NCBI GenBank assembly: GCA_009927445.1
Contig: RFMZ01000191.1
Span: forward strand, 1-64,000
Direction: 5' to 3'
Length of the DNA stretch: 64,000 nt
Source: Betaproteobacteria bacterium
Lineage (GTDB): Bacteria; Pseudomonadota; Gammaproteobacteria; Burkholderiales; Burkholderiaceae
Shown: positions 26,267 to 34,872 of the stretch, piece after piece
Layout: each line of letters opens with the position of its first letter
Position numbering within the stretch: the stretch's first letter is position 1
The notes under the pieces: model-generated
What the model was told of the DNA's origin: nothing
Database searches by the model: none
What the model saw: only the letters and a program-made list of their open reading frames with translations
Position numbers and translations under genes: made by a program

Positions 26267-27064
26267 ATGAAAATATGGTGGCAAAGTAGTACGGCGATAC
26301 ATCGTTTAGATGATTACCGGAACACACTGACTAAAAATTTAAACGATTTAAAAAGATCCGATGTCGAAGTCCATGTGAACGGGGTTGATGACGGCTCAAT
26401 GGATTTACATTACAACGCGGTAGTGGCGATCAATAGTTATGGCGTCGGTGGTGTTTTAAATAAAATGATGCAAGCCCAAGATCAGGGTTATGACGCAATT
26501 GCGATTGGATGCTTCTTAGATCCAGCGATGCAAGAAGCGAGAGAATTACTATCTATTCCAGTATTTGGTTTAGGTGAGACGAGTATGTTGATGGCATGTA
26601 GTTATGGCCATAAATTTTCTGGCATTGCTTTTCATAAAAAACAATCGCAATATTACGATCGCAAAGCCTTTGAGTATGGCTTGAGTTCTCGGCATATTCC
26701 ATTTGGTGATTTAGGCATTGACTTTAATGAAGTCCAAAAAGCCTTCACTGATCCAGGGCAGATGACTGAAAATTTCTTAAAAGAATCCAGGAGATTAGCA
26801 GCGGCTGGGGCAGAAGTGATTCTTGCCGCATGTGCGACTGTAAACGCTATTATTCGTAGGGAAAATATTAAAGAGGTTGATGGTGCTTTGATTATGGATT
26901 GTAATGCGGTGTTATTAAAAACGACTGAGGCCATGGCCGAATTAAGTAAAACTATTGGCTTATCATCAAGCCGAAGTTTGTTATATCAATCGCCCAGTAA
27001 AGCCTCGGTGGATCAATGGAAGCAGATTTACGGGTTTCGGTCCAGTCCACAATTAAAGAAGTAA
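26267..27064 (+). CDS. Asp/Glu/hydantoin racemase-family protein
   Basis: The 265-residue protein belongs to the cofactor-independent racemase superfamily, which uses two cysteines on opposite faces of the substrate. Both are visible: 'AIAIGCFLDPAMQEA' (Cys about 83) and 'ILAACATVNAII' (Cys about 186). Length and pattern are closest to hydantoin racemase and related isomerases. In this operon it would invert the alpha-carbon of an imported acid, or isomerise it, so that the next enzymes can act. AAAGGGGG lies upstream of the ATG. The exact substrate is not derivable. Confidence 0.78.
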   Translation: MKIWWQSSTAIHRLDDYRNTLTKNLNDLKRSDVEVHVNGVDDGSMDLHYNAVVAINSYGVGGVLNKMMQAQDQGYDAIAIGCFLDPAMQEARELLSIPVFGLGETSMLMACSYGHKFSGIAFHKKQSQYYDRKAFEYGLSSRHIPFGDLGIDFNEVQKAFTDPGQMTENFLKESRRLAAAGAEVILAACATVNAIIRRENIKEVDGALIMDCNAVLLKTTEAMAELSKTIGLSSSRSLLYQSPSKASVDQWKQIYGFRSSPQLKK

Positions 27065-27068
27065 GTGC

Positions 27069-27947
27069 ATGAGGTATATTAGAACAGCATTATTTGCGCC
27101 TGGAATTAATCCAAAGGTGATGGCTAAGGCAATTGCAAGCGATGTAGACGCCGTGATTCTCGATCTAGAGGACTCTGTTTCAAATAGTTCAAAGGTTGAG
27201 GCGAGGCAATTAGTTCGACAAACAATTTTGGATTTACATGATTCTGCTGCAAAAGATAAGCCCTATGTCATGGTACGAGTAAACGCCGCTGATACGGGTC
27301 TTTTAGCCGAGGATGTTGAAGCAATCACGGTGGCTGGTTTAGGGATGGTATTTATTCCAAAAGCTGAACACCCTCAGGATATTGAAAAAGTCTCCAAACA
27401 ACTAGATCGTCTAGAGCAGGCTCAAGGGATTTCCGGAGTAGCGATTGGTTTACAAATTGAGACAGCATTGGGTGTATATCGATGCTATGACTTAATTAAA
27501 GCATCTGCGCGAGTCCAGCTAACCTCTTTAGGGACTGCCAAGGATGGCGACTTACAAAATAATTTGGGTTGTGGATGGTCGGTTGACGGCCCAGAAATGT
27601 TATACGCTAGGTCCAAGGTTCTATTAGATTCCCGAGCGGCTGGCAACGTTACACCGATTGACGGCGTATTTGCAAATTTAAATGATGAACCTGGATTATT
27701 AATTGAGTCAACCATGTCTGCAAGTTTGGGTTATGTTGGCAGAACAATTATTCATCCTAAGCAGATTGAAATCGTTGAAAAAGCTTACGGAATTTCGCCA
27801 GCATTAATCGCTTATTATGAGCAAATCATCAGCGAATTTGAAGCAGCAGAAAAAGAGGGTATTGCTGCGATTACGATTAATAATCAACTCATTGATTATG
27901 CAATGTATCGCCAAGCAAAACGTGTCATAACTACAATGAAAAAGTAA
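27069..27947 (+). CDS. CitE-like CoA-ester lyase (HpcH/HpaI family)
   Basis: The 292-residue TIM-barrel lyase has 'RTALFAPGINPKVMAKAI', 'AVILDLEDSVSNSSK' (acidic metal site), 'VMVRVNAAD', 'VFIPKAEHPQDI' and 'GLQIETALGVY' (second metal Glu), ending in 'IHPKQIEIVEKAYG'. CitE relatives cleave malyl-CoA, citramalyl-CoA or beta-methylmalyl-CoA to acetyl-CoA or propionyl-CoA plus a 2-oxo acid. The gene is separated from its neighbours by four bases on each side. With a class III CoA-transferase and a MaoC hydratase in the operon, a 3-hydroxyacyl-CoA dicarboxylate such as citramalyl-CoA is the likely class of substrate. Confidence 0.85.
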   Translation: MRYIRTALFAPGINPKVMAKAIASDVDAVILDLEDSVSNSSKVEARQLVRQTILDLHDSAAKDKPYVMVRVNAADTGLLAEDVEAITVAGLGMVFIPKAEHPQDIEKVSKQLDRLEQAQGISGVAIGLQIETALGVYRCYDLIKASARVQLTSLGTAKDGDLQNNLGCGWSVDGPEMLYARSKVLLDSRAAGNVTPIDGVFANLNDEPGLLIESTMSASLGYVGRTIIHPKQIEIVEKAYGISPALIAYYEQIISEFEAAEKEGIAAITINNQLIDYAMYRQAKRVITTMKK

Positions 27948-27951
27948 AGCA

Positions 27952-29094
27952 ATGAATTTTGAATTAACAGCAGATCAAAAAAATATCCAAAACCACTTAT
28001 CGGAATTACTAAAAGATGTTTGTAGTCAGGAGTATGTTCGAAAATGTGATGAAACTGAGACCCCTCCTCGAGAGGCTTTTAATGCCTTAGCCAAAAATGG
28101 CTGGCTTGGTTTAATTGGTCCTGAAGAATACGGTGGTGCCGGGGGTACGGCGACAGACCTCGCTATTATGTTAGATGTCTTGGGGTATCACTTTGAAGAG
28201 TTGGGTTTATGGGTATTTCGTAATTTGACATACGGCTGTGTTGCGGTATTAAAACATGGCAGTAAAGAGCAAATCGAGCATATGGTCCCTAAAGTTTTGC
28301 GCGGCGAGTTGTCATTTTGTTTTGGATTAACGGAGCCAGACTCTGGGTCGGATGCCAGTGCTTTGAAAACACGGGCAATTCATCAGGGCGATCATTTTCT
28401 GGTCAATGGCCGAAAAGTCTATACCTCTGGGATGGATATTAGTGACTACTGTATCTTAGTAACTCGAACGAATTTGTTAGAAAAGAAACAGCAGGGTATT
28501 ACTAATTTCTTGGTGGATACAAAATTACCCGGTATAGAAGTGAAGAAATTAGCAACCCTAGGACAGCGGTCGATTGGGACAACCGAGGTGCTATATAGCG
28601 ATGTTAAGGTGCCGGCAAATGCTATTTTAGGAGAGCTCGATCAGGGTTGGAAGGGCGCAGATACTTATTTGTGCTACGAGCGTTTATGTTTATCTGCAGC
28701 TCGAACAGGAGCTGCTAGAGCAGCGTTTGATTTTGCATTAGAGCATGCGAAGACGCGCGTACAGTTTGGTAAACCAATTGGTAAGTTTCAAGCTGTTTCA
28801 CATAAGTTAGCTGATATGAAAGCCATGTTAGATATTGCGCAGACCATGGTTTATCGATATGCTTGGTTAGTAGAGCAGGGTAAAGACACGCGCCAAGATG
28901 CGGCGATCTTAAAGCTGTATACGAGTGAATCGTATAAATCGATTGCAGATATGAGTTTACAGATTCTTGGTGGTTATGGGTACTGTATGGAATATCCATT
29001 ACAACGTTTTTTCCGAGACTCACGCTTAGCAACAATTGGTGGCGGTACCTCCGAAATTCAGCGCAACATCATTGCAACTAGTTTAGGTCTGTAG
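27952..29094 (+). CDS. Acyl-CoA dehydrogenase, IVD-type active site
   Basis: The FAD enzyme has 380 residues, the usual length. It shows 'FGLTEPDSGSDASALKT' and 'VQFGKPIGKFQAVSHKLADM', and ends with 'GGGTSEIQRNIIATSLGL'. In short- and medium-chain enzymes a catalytic Glu precedes the G-T of that last motif, and here it is Gly. A Glu is present in 'CYERLCLSAART', the place used by isovaleryl- and long-chain-type dehydrogenases. A branched or substituted acyl-CoA is therefore more likely than a straight short chain. Translation is probably coupled to the lyase gene four bases upstream. Confidence 0.87.
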   Translation: MNFELTADQKNIQNHLSELLKDVCSQEYVRKCDETETPPREAFNALAKNGWLGLIGPEEYGGAGGTATDLAIMLDVLGYHFEELGLWVFRNLTYGCVAVLKHGSKEQIEHMVPKVLRGELSFCFGLTEPDSGSDASALKTRAIHQGDHFLVNGRKVYTSGMDISDYCILVTRTNLLEKKQQGITNFLVDTKLPGIEVKKLATLGQRSIGTTEVLYSDVKVPANAILGELDQGWKGADTYLCYERLCLSAARTGAARAAFDFALEHAKTRVQFGKPIGKFQAVSHKLADMKAMLDIAQTMVYRYAWLVEQGKDTRQDAAILKLYTSESYKSIADMSLQILGGYGYCMEYPLQRFFRDSRLATIGGGTSEIQRNIIATSLGL

Positions 29095-29102
29095 AGACTG
29101 TT

Positions 29103-30305
29103 GTGACACATTCCTTAACTGGTGTTCGAATTATTGAGCTTGGCCAAATTATCGCTGGAACCTATGGTGGGCAAATATTGTCGGATATGGGCGCAGAGGT
29201 CATTAAAGTTGAAGCGCCGCATGGTGACCTTGGGCGTAATCCATCGGTAGCACCTTATTTAGGCGTTAGTGGATTATTTTTAACATTTAATCGCAATAAA
29301 AAGAGTGTGGTTATTGATTTAAAAAATCCCCAAGGTAGAAATATTTTTTTGGATTTAGTTAAAAGTGCAGACGTGATTGTAGATAATTTTCGACCAGGGG
29401 TAATGCAACGTTTAGGGATTGACTATCCTCAGTTAGTTCAGGTGAATCCTAAAATTATTCACTGTTCGATTACTGGTTTTGGATCCGCTGGCGACTACAA
29501 AGACTATCCTGCTTTAGATATTATTATTCAGGCGATTAGCGGTCATATGGCGATTACCGGTGAGCCTGGTCGTCCACCGGTTCGACTTGGGATTCCGTTA
29601 GCCGATTTAAGTGGTGGGTTGTTTTCTAGTCAAGGGATTCTAGCAGCACTATACGAGCGAGAAAAAACTGGTCAAGGGCAGCATATGGAGTTAGCCATGT
29701 TTGACGCTATGTTGAGCTTACTGACCTATCTTGGCACGATGTGGTTAAGTAATGGCGAGTTACCTAAGCCTCCGGGTTCTGCGCACGAGTACTCAGTGCC
29801 TTGGCAAGCTTTTAAAACAAAAGATTCTTATATCGTGGTCGCAGCTCGTGAAGAGGTTCATTGGAAGAACTTCTGTAAATCCTTAGGATTAACTACGGTT
29901 TTTGACGATGAGCGATTTAAAACGAATGCTTCTCGGGTAGCGCATCGACATGCTTTATTAGCTATTTTAGAACCATTTATCGCTTTAAATTCAACGCAAT
30001 ATTGGATGGATAAATTTCGGGATGACGATGTGCCGGCTAGTCCAGTCAATCATTTTGATGCGGCTTTTGCAGAACCACCGGCGATTCAAAATCAGGCCGT
30101 AGTTGAATACGATCATCCGGTTGTAGGAAAAGTGCGTATGCCGGCTTATCCAGTAAAAATGGGGCATGATCGGCCAGTGATTTCTAATCCTGCCCCTGAA
30201 CTTGGGCAGGATACTAGAACAGTCTTAGCTGAATTATTGTCTTATAGCCAAGAGCAGATTAATGGCTTAAGAACAAGTGGTGCGATTTTTTGTCAGGGGG
30301 AATAA
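29103..30305 (+). CDS. Class III CoA-transferase (CaiB/BaiF)
   Basis: The 400-residue protein has the family N terminus 'VRIIELGQIIAGTYGGQILS', 'GAEVIKVEAP' and 'VDNFRPGVMQRLGID'. The catalytic Asp is expected in 'ELAMFDAMLSLLTYL'. Class III transferases move CoA from a donor such as succinyl-CoA to a carboxylate through an aspartyl-CoA anhydride. This is the likely activation step for the acid captured by the operon's Bug protein. The start codon is GTG, eight bases after the dehydrogenase stop. The family includes itaconate, mesaconate and succinyl-CoA:glutarate transferases. Confidence 0.87.
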   Translation: MTHSLTGVRIIELGQIIAGTYGGQILSDMGAEVIKVEAPHGDLGRNPSVAPYLGVSGLFLTFNRNKKSVVIDLKNPQGRNIFLDLVKSADVIVDNFRPGVMQRLGIDYPQLVQVNPKIIHCSITGFGSAGDYKDYPALDIIIQAISGHMAITGEPGRPPVRLGIPLADLSGGLFSSQGILAALYEREKTGQGQHMELAMFDAMLSLLTYLGTMWLSNGELPKPPGSAHEYSVPWQAFKTKDSYIVVAAREEVHWKNFCKSLGLTTVFDDERFKTNASRVAHRHALLAILEPFIALNSTQYWMDKFRDDDVPASPVNHFDAAFAEPPAIQNQAVVEYDHPVVGKVRMPAYPVKMGHDRPVISNPAPELGQDTRTVLAELLSYSQEQINGLRTSGAIFCQGE

Positions 30306-30307
30306 AG

Positions 30308-30757
30308 ATGGTTGGACTATATTGGGAAGAGTGGCAAGTTGGTAAAACATTTGAGAGTGCTGCTAGGACGATTACAGAAACAGACATTGTCAATTTTGCT
30401 GGCATATCCGGTGATTACAATCCATTACACATCAATGAAGAGTATTGCAAAAATACGCAATTTGGAACACGTATTGCGCATGGTCCATTGATTTATGCCA
30501 TTGCCGCGGGGCTATTATTCCAGTTACATTTATATGATGACACATTAATAGCATTTTTAGGATTTGAAAGTTTGAAATTTACCAAACCGACCAAGATTGG
30601 AGATACGATTCACGCCAAGATTACTGTGACGGAGTTAAGTGAAACATCCAAGTCAGACCGGGGCGTGATGAAACGTCAATTACAGGTTATTAATCAGCGC
30701 GGAGAAGTAGTTCAAGAGGGTATTCAAGCTTTTTTAATGAAACGTAAACCAGCATGA
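30308..30757 (+). CDS. MaoC-like hot-dog hydratase
   Basis: The single-domain R-specific enoyl-CoA hydratase has 149 residues from the ATG at 30308. CAGGGGGAA gives a good ribosome-binding site, and the track start is an upstream TTG inside the CoA-transferase gene. The hydratase-2 motif is 'FAGISGDYNPLHINEEYCKN' (Asp and His pair), followed by 'FGTRIAHGPLIYAIAAG'. Members include mesaconyl-CoA and itaconyl-CoA hydratases, which are of this short MaoC type in some bacteria. The stop overlaps the next ATG by four bases (ATGA). Confidence 0.85.
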   Translation: MVGLYWEEWQVGKTFESAARTITETDIVNFAGISGDYNPLHINEEYCKNTQFGTRIAHGPLIYAIAAGLLFQLHLYDDTLIAFLGFESLKFTKPTKIGDTIHAKITVTELSETSKSDRGVMKRQLQVINQRGEVVQEGIQAFLMKRKPA

Positions 30758-31647
30758 AAACTCCGAAAATTGGCTTTATTGGCCTAGGGTTAATGGGTGG
30801 GTGGCTAGTAAAGCATTTATTGGCTGCAAAGTATACGGTTCACGCTTTCGATCTTGATCAAGAAAAAATTGCAGCTGTTGCGAAGCACGGGGCAATTCCG
30901 GTATCTGATCTGAGAGATTTACCCGCACTTGTGGATGTCATTATCCTGTCTTTACCCAATTCAAAAATTGTCCGACAAGTCGTTCAAACAGATTTAAATT
31001 TATTTGCCCAATCAAAAAAAGATTTAATCATTTTAGATAGTTCAACTTCTGATCCTGAATTATCGATCGAGTTAGCTCAAGAGCTAGCTAATCGAGGAAT
31101 ACATTTTTTAGACGCATCGATTAGCGGCACGAGTGAAATGTGTGCTATCAAAGATACGATATTTATGGTGGGTGGGCAAGAGTCGATCTATGAGCAATGT
31201 TGTCCTATCTTTGCCGCCATGGCACGCGAGTCAGTTTATATGGGGCCAAGTGGAACTGGCGCAGCAATTAAGTTAGTCGTTAATTTAGTACTGTCGATTA
31301 ATCGGATGGGGATGGCCGAAGGGCTAACCTTAGCGAAAAAAGCTGGCATCGATCAGCTAAAAGCTTTAGAGGTATTAAAAAAATCCGCCGCTTTTTCGAA
31401 GGCGATGGATCAGAAGGGTTATCGGATGGTAAATAGAGATTTTTACCCTCCTATCGGTCACTTAACAACGCACTATAAAGATGTGCAATTAATGGTATCT
31501 TACGCCGCTAGTTTGCATTGTCCAGTCCCGTTAATAAGTCTTAATGCGCAGGCACTGGCCTCTGAGCTAAGTAAAGGTGCAGGTGATCGTGATAGTTCAG
31601 CAGTGATTTGCTTTTATGATGGGTTGATTGCTAAAACGCAGTCCTAA
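30754..31647 (+). CDS. 3-hydroxyisobutyrate dehydrogenase-family enzyme
   Basis: The beta-hydroxyacid dehydrogenase has 297 residues. It shows 'IGFIGLGLMGGWLVKHLL' (Rossmann NAD(P) site), the substrate motif as 'DASISGTSEMC' (usually D-A-P-V-S-G-G) and the catalytic Lys in 'GPSGTGAAIKLVVNLV'. Changes in the substrate motif suggest an acid other than plain 3-hydroxyisobutyrate. It would oxidise a hydroxyl group beside the carboxylate to an aldehyde or ketone. The ATGA overlap with the MaoC gene indicates coupled translation. Confidence 0.85.
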   Translation: MKTPKIGFIGLGLMGGWLVKHLLAAKYTVHAFDLDQEKIAAVAKHGAIPVSDLRDLPALVDVIILSLPNSKIVRQVVQTDLNLFAQSKKDLIILDSSTSDPELSIELAQELANRGIHFLDASISGTSEMCAIKDTIFMVGGQESIYEQCCPIFAAMARESVYMGPSGTGAAIKLVVNLVLSINRMGMAEGLTLAKKAGIDQLKALEVLKKSAAFSKAMDQKGYRMVNRDFYPPIGHLTTHYKDVQLMVSYAASLHCPVPLISLNAQALASELSKGAGDRDSSAVICFYDGLIAKTQS

Positions 31648-31651
31648 GCTG

Positions 31652-32410
31652 ATGCAATTTTCTGGTGTAATTGTGTTAGTAACAGGGGCTAGTCAGGGTA
31701 TTGGTAAAGAGATTGCCCTCCAATTTGCGCGCGAGGGAGCACATGTTTGTGCGCTCGCCAGAAATAAAATAGACTTAGATGCTTTAGTCGAGAAAATTCG
31801 AGCTACAGGGGGGCATGCAAGTGCCCATGCTGTAGATGTTACACAGGCTGTCTCGATTCGAGCGACTATCAATGAGATTGGCCAGAGATATGCGCATATC
31901 GATATTTTAGTTCATGCGGTGGGTGGTTTTAAGCGTTTATTACCGGTGGATGAAATTACTGAAATAGAATGGGATGAAGTCTTCAATGTAAATCTCAAAT
32001 CGGTTTTTTTATGTACCCAAGCGGTAATTCCCTGGATGAAAATCCGGCCATCAGGGCGAATCATTTTGCTAGGATCAATTGCTGGCGTATCACCTAACCC
32101 GCACGCCAAGTCATACTTACCATATGGCGCAGCAAAGGCAGGGGTTCTTGGCTATACAAAACATTTAGCAAAAGAACTGGGTGGCTTTGGTATTACTGTT
32201 AATGCTGTATCACCAGGCACAACCGCGACTGAACGTGTCATGCAAATTCGGAGTGCAAACGATTTACAAAAATTAGCGGCCGCCAATCCATTGAATCACC
32301 GGATTGAGCCTAGCGATAGTGCGGCTGCTGTTTTATTTTTAGCTTCACCGCAGGCCAAAGGGATTACCGGAGTTAATTTAAATGTTAATGCAGGAAGTGT
32401 CATGCTCTAG
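31652..32410 (+). CDS. SDR-family oxidoreductase
   Basis: The protein has 252 residues from the ATG at 31652, four bases after the previous stop. The cofactor motif is 'VTGASQGIGKEIALQFA', and the catalytic set is Ser in 'LLGSIAGVS' with 'YGAAKAG' (Tyr, Lys). The usual NNAG is replaced by 'HAVGGF', a change seen in some SDR subfamilies. It ends in 'GITGVNLNVNAGSVML', where the canonical V-D-G-G is N-A-G-S. Together with the upstream hydroxyacid dehydrogenase it supplies alcohol or ketone redox steps to the operon. Confidence 0.83.
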   Translation: MQFSGVIVLVTGASQGIGKEIALQFAREGAHVCALARNKIDLDALVEKIRATGGHASAHAVDVTQAVSIRATINEIGQRYAHIDILVHAVGGFKRLLPVDEITEIEWDEVFNVNLKSVFLCTQAVIPWMKIRPSGRIILLGSIAGVSPNPHAKSYLPYGAAKAGVLGYTKHLAKELGGFGITVNAVSPGTTATERVMQIRSANDLQKLAAANPLNHRIEPSDSAAAVLFLASPQAKGITGVNLNVNAGSVML

Positions 32411-32431
32411 TCAACTAAAGAAGGAGAAAAA

Positions 32432-32896
32432 ATGGAATTAAAAGCAACCTTACAAGTCCTCAATCAAGCGGATTATCCTGGTCGACGAGGCGTCACTGAT
32501 GGACAAACCTATCAACGATTGATTGGTTGGCCTGAGGTAAATGAAACAGACCGAGTACGTCTTGGTAGAGCTACTTATGCGCCGGGTACTTATGAACAGT
32601 TACACTGGCATCCGATTGAGGCATGTTATTACGTGATTGCTGGCAGTGCGACTGTGCGTAATGTTTCTGGGGAAGAGTTTGAGGTGGGGCCAGGATCCAT
32701 GATTTATGCCCCGCCTGGCATCGCTGGGGCACATGAGTGGGAAGTTAAGGAGCATCTAGAAATCCTTGATATTCGGGCTTGTAATGAGACTAATCGTAAG
32801 ATGCAATATACCGTTGATAAGAAGACTATGCGATCATTTATTGATTTAGAGGATATTCACTATCGAGATGCGATTAGTTTTAAATCGCATTATTAA
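32432..32896 (+). CDS. Cupin-domain protein
   Basis: The 154-residue cupin starts 21 bases after the SDR gene behind AAGGAGAAAAA and is probably the last gene of the long operon. The metal motif is 'EQLHWHPIEACYYVIAGSAT' (residues about 50-69, H-x-H with Glu), and the second motif is 'PPGIAGAHEWEVKE'. Its last thirty residues are polar and lie outside the barrel. It could decarboxylate or isomerise a pathway intermediate, or sense one. Confidence 0.72.
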   Translation: MELKATLQVLNQADYPGRRGVTDGQTYQRLIGWPEVNETDRVRLGRATYAPGTYEQLHWHPIEACYYVIAGSATVRNVSGEEFEVGPGSMIYAPPGIAGAHEWEVKEHLEILDIRACNETNRKMQYTVDKKTMRSFIDLEDIHYRDAISFKSHY

Positions 32897-32954
32897 TAGA
32901 GAATAGATCGGAATTTGGCAAATTTTGGTGAGTTCGCACCAATCAATATAATGA

Positions 32955-32976
32955 ACTATAACGATACTATAACGAT
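32955..32976 (+). repeat. Tandem 11-base repeat in promoter region
   Basis: ACTATAACGAT occurs twice, head to tail and without a gap, 17 bases before the cupin ATG at 32994. The spacing places both copies on one face of the helix (about one turn), a layout typical of direct-repeat regulator sites. The repeats also contain TATAAC, a possible -10 element. Confidence 0.4.
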
Positions 32977-32993
32977 AGATAAGGAAAATTTTT

Positions 32994-33569
32994 ATGGAAC
33001 AAACTAAAGGGTATGTTCGCCGGATTGTTACTGGGCATGATGAGCATGGTCAATCCATAGTAACCGAAGATTGTGCTGCACCAGCGGTTCATACGAACCC
33101 TAAACGCGTTGGATTTTATTGTACCAACTTGTGGATTACGCATGAGACCCCGGCTGTCGTGAATAATGGTCCCGACCCAACGACTGGGCCAATGGTGCTA
33201 GAGCCACCTAAAAGTGGTTCCGTAGTTCGGATTATTGAATTTGGCCCTGAAGGTGACTGGACAAAGGAATTGGGCTCAGAAGGAGCAAAAGCTGCCTTTG
33301 GTGCGATGGGGACGGATAAGGCCTCAACCTTTAAGCAGGGTGGTCATCCTTTAATGCACCGTACAGAGTCGGTTGATTATGCTTTGATTTTAGAGGGGGA
33401 GATTTACCTGGTCCTGGATCAAGAAGAGTGCCTCATGCGGCAAGGGGATTTTTTAGTCGAACGTGGGACAAGTCATGCATGGGCAAACCGGTCTGGTAAA
33501 CCCTGTAAGATTTTATTTGTATTAATTGACGGTAAGTTTGATCCTGAATTAGCAAAACATTTTGGATAA
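32994..33569 (+). CDS. Cupin-domain protein
   Basis: The 191-residue protein has one C-terminal cupin barrel. 'HPLMHRTESVDYALILEGEI' (residues about 120-139) carries the histidine and acid ligands, and 'VERGTSHAWANRSGKPCKIL' is the second motif. The N-terminal part ('RRIVTGHDEHGQSIVTED') is typical of cupins annotated near gentisate or salicylate genes, but no ring-cleaving enzyme lies nearby. TAAGGAAAA precedes the ATG. It has its own promoter region with a tandem repeat and is not tightly linked to either neighbour. Confidence 0.75.
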   Translation: MEQTKGYVRRIVTGHDEHGQSIVTEDCAAPAVHTNPKRVGFYCTNLWITHETPAVVNNGPDPTTGPMVLEPPKSGSVVRIIEFGPEGDWTKELGSEGAKAAFGAMGTDKASTFKQGGHPLMHRTESVDYALILEGEIYLVLDQEECLMRQGDFLVERGTSHAWANRSGKPCKILFVLIDGKFDPELAKHFG

Positions 33570-33646
33570 TTTTTGAGTAACGTATATCTGTTCTAATGTG
33601 TCAAGTGATAATCGTTTAAATAGATTTTGCATGGGACTCTAAAAAT

Positions 33647-34003
33647 ATGGGCTCTTACGTTAATAAAAACTTAATTAGTCAAGAATTAGTGATTTATGAA
33701 GCCAGAAATCATTGGCTTTATTTTTTTGCACATCCCATTGCTTACCTATTTAAATCGAATGAATATGTCCTTACGAATAAACGGGTAGTAGTCAAGGAGG
33801 GAATTATCTCTCGTAGAAGTGTTGAGATGAATTTATCAAAAATAGAATCGATTAATGTTGATCAAACAATTTTGGGTCGTATTTTAGGCTATGGAACATT
33901 TACGATTATTGGTTCTGGTGGGACAAGAGAAACATTTTTTTATGTATCAAATCCCTTGAAGATTCGGAGAACTTTTCAAGAAGTAGTCAGTCAAACAGAA
34001 TAG
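33647..34003 (+). CDS. Bacterial PH-domain protein (bPH2/YdbT-like)
   Basis: The 118-residue protein is almost entirely one bacterial PH domain: 'YFFAHPIAYLFKSNEYVLTN' followed by 'RVVVKEGIISRRSVEMNLSK' and 'GRILGYGTFTIIGSGGTRET'. The Y-x-L-T-x-x-R-V pattern and the ending 'NPLKIRRTFQEVV' are typical. It has no clear transmembrane helix, unlike many YdbS/YdbT proteins. The function of these domains in bacteria is largely unknown, and membrane association is possible. The next gene begins nine bases downstream. Confidence 0.8.
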   Translation: MGSYVNKNLISQELVIYEARNHWLYFFAHPIAYLFKSNEYVLTNKRVVVKEGIISRRSVEMNLSKIESINVDQTILGRILGYGTFTIIGSGGTRETFFYVSNPLKIRRTFQEVVSQTE

Positions 34004-34012
34004 GAGTTTTTG

Positions 34013-34762
34013 ATGGTTCGTAAGCAATTTAAATTGATTTTTATTGGAATTTTTCTTGGGGTGTTTCATTTGCAGGCTGTCGAGTTACAAGTAATGAGTG
34101 CGGGCGCGGTCGAGCCTGGACTTGTATTAGCAGTAGCACAATACACCAAGACTTCAGGTCATCAAGTAAAAATTCGTTTAGGAACAGCCCCACAACTTTC
34201 CAGGTTACTTGCAGATCAACCAGTTGCTGACCTTTTAATTGCACCTGTATCGTTGATTAATGAGCAAATTCACATAGGGACTTTAGTGACTGAAAAAGGC
34301 GTTTTAATTGGGAAAGTTGGCGCTGGTGTGACTGTACGAAAAGCGTTAAAGAGTCCACAAATTTCAACCGTGGAGAGTTTTAAGGCAGCATTATTACAAG
34401 CGGATTCTTTAGTTTATAACCAAGCTTCGACGGGGAATTATTTAGCGAAATTATTTGAAAAGTTAGGCATGAGTGAGCAGTTACAGGGAAAAACCAAACG
34501 ATTTGTCAATGGGGATTTAGTGATGGAACAAGTCATCCATGGAACGGGTAATGAAATTGGTTTTGGGGCTATTACCGAAATTAAGATGTTTGAATCCAAA
34601 GGATTGAAATATGTTGGGCCATTACCACGGGAACTGCAAAACTATACGACTTATTCAGCTGGCGTTATGAAGAGTGCTAAGTATCCCAACGAGGCTAGAG
34701 ATTTTTTAGTATTTTTAGGCGGGAGCGCTAAACCTTTTTTTGAACAAGTTGGCATTGAGTAA
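34013..34762 (+). CDS. ModA-like periplasmic substrate-binding protein
   Basis: The ATG at 34013 (AGGAG eight bases upstream) gives 249 residues with signal 'FKLIFIGIFLGVFHLQA'. The fold is that of type II binding proteins of the molybdate or extracellular solute-binding class: 'LQVMSAGAVEPGLVLAVAQY', 'ADLLIAPVSLINEQ' and 'VGAGVTVRKA'. 'VNGDLVMEQVIHGTGNEIGF' follows near residue 170. No ModB or ModC follows, so the molybdate assignment is doubtful. Stand-alone proteins of this kind are common in Burkholderiales. Translational coupling to the PH-domain gene is likely. Confidence 0.75.
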   Translation: MVRKQFKLIFIGIFLGVFHLQAVELQVMSAGAVEPGLVLAVAQYTKTSGHQVKIRLGTAPQLSRLLADQPVADLLIAPVSLINEQIHIGTLVTEKGVLIGKVGAGVTVRKALKSPQISTVESFKAALLQADSLVYNQASTGNYLAKLFEKLGMSEQLQGKTKRFVNGDLVMEQVIHGTGNEIGFGAITEIKMFESKGLKYVGPLPRELQNYTTYSAGVMKSAKYPNEARDFLVFLGGSAKPFFEQVGIE

Positions 34763-34844
34763 CACCTTTAATCCACAGGTTGCCTGAGCAAAGCCCTAAA
34801 GACTGAACTGTCATACGGGGCTTGCTGTTGGTCTGAAGATGAAG

Positions 34845-34872
34845 AGGATCTCAAATTGATCAATGAGATCCT
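34845..34872. terminator. Hairpin between convergent genes
   Basis: AGGATCTCA and TGAGATCCT form a perfect 9-bp stem around a ten-base loop. The right arm runs into the stop codon of the VOC gene. There is no T-tract, so termination efficiency is uncertain. Confidence 0.4.

Noticed and set aside
34013-34762. modA of a molybdate transporter
   Set aside because: No modB or modC follows, and the neighbours are unrelated; only the fold assignment is kept.
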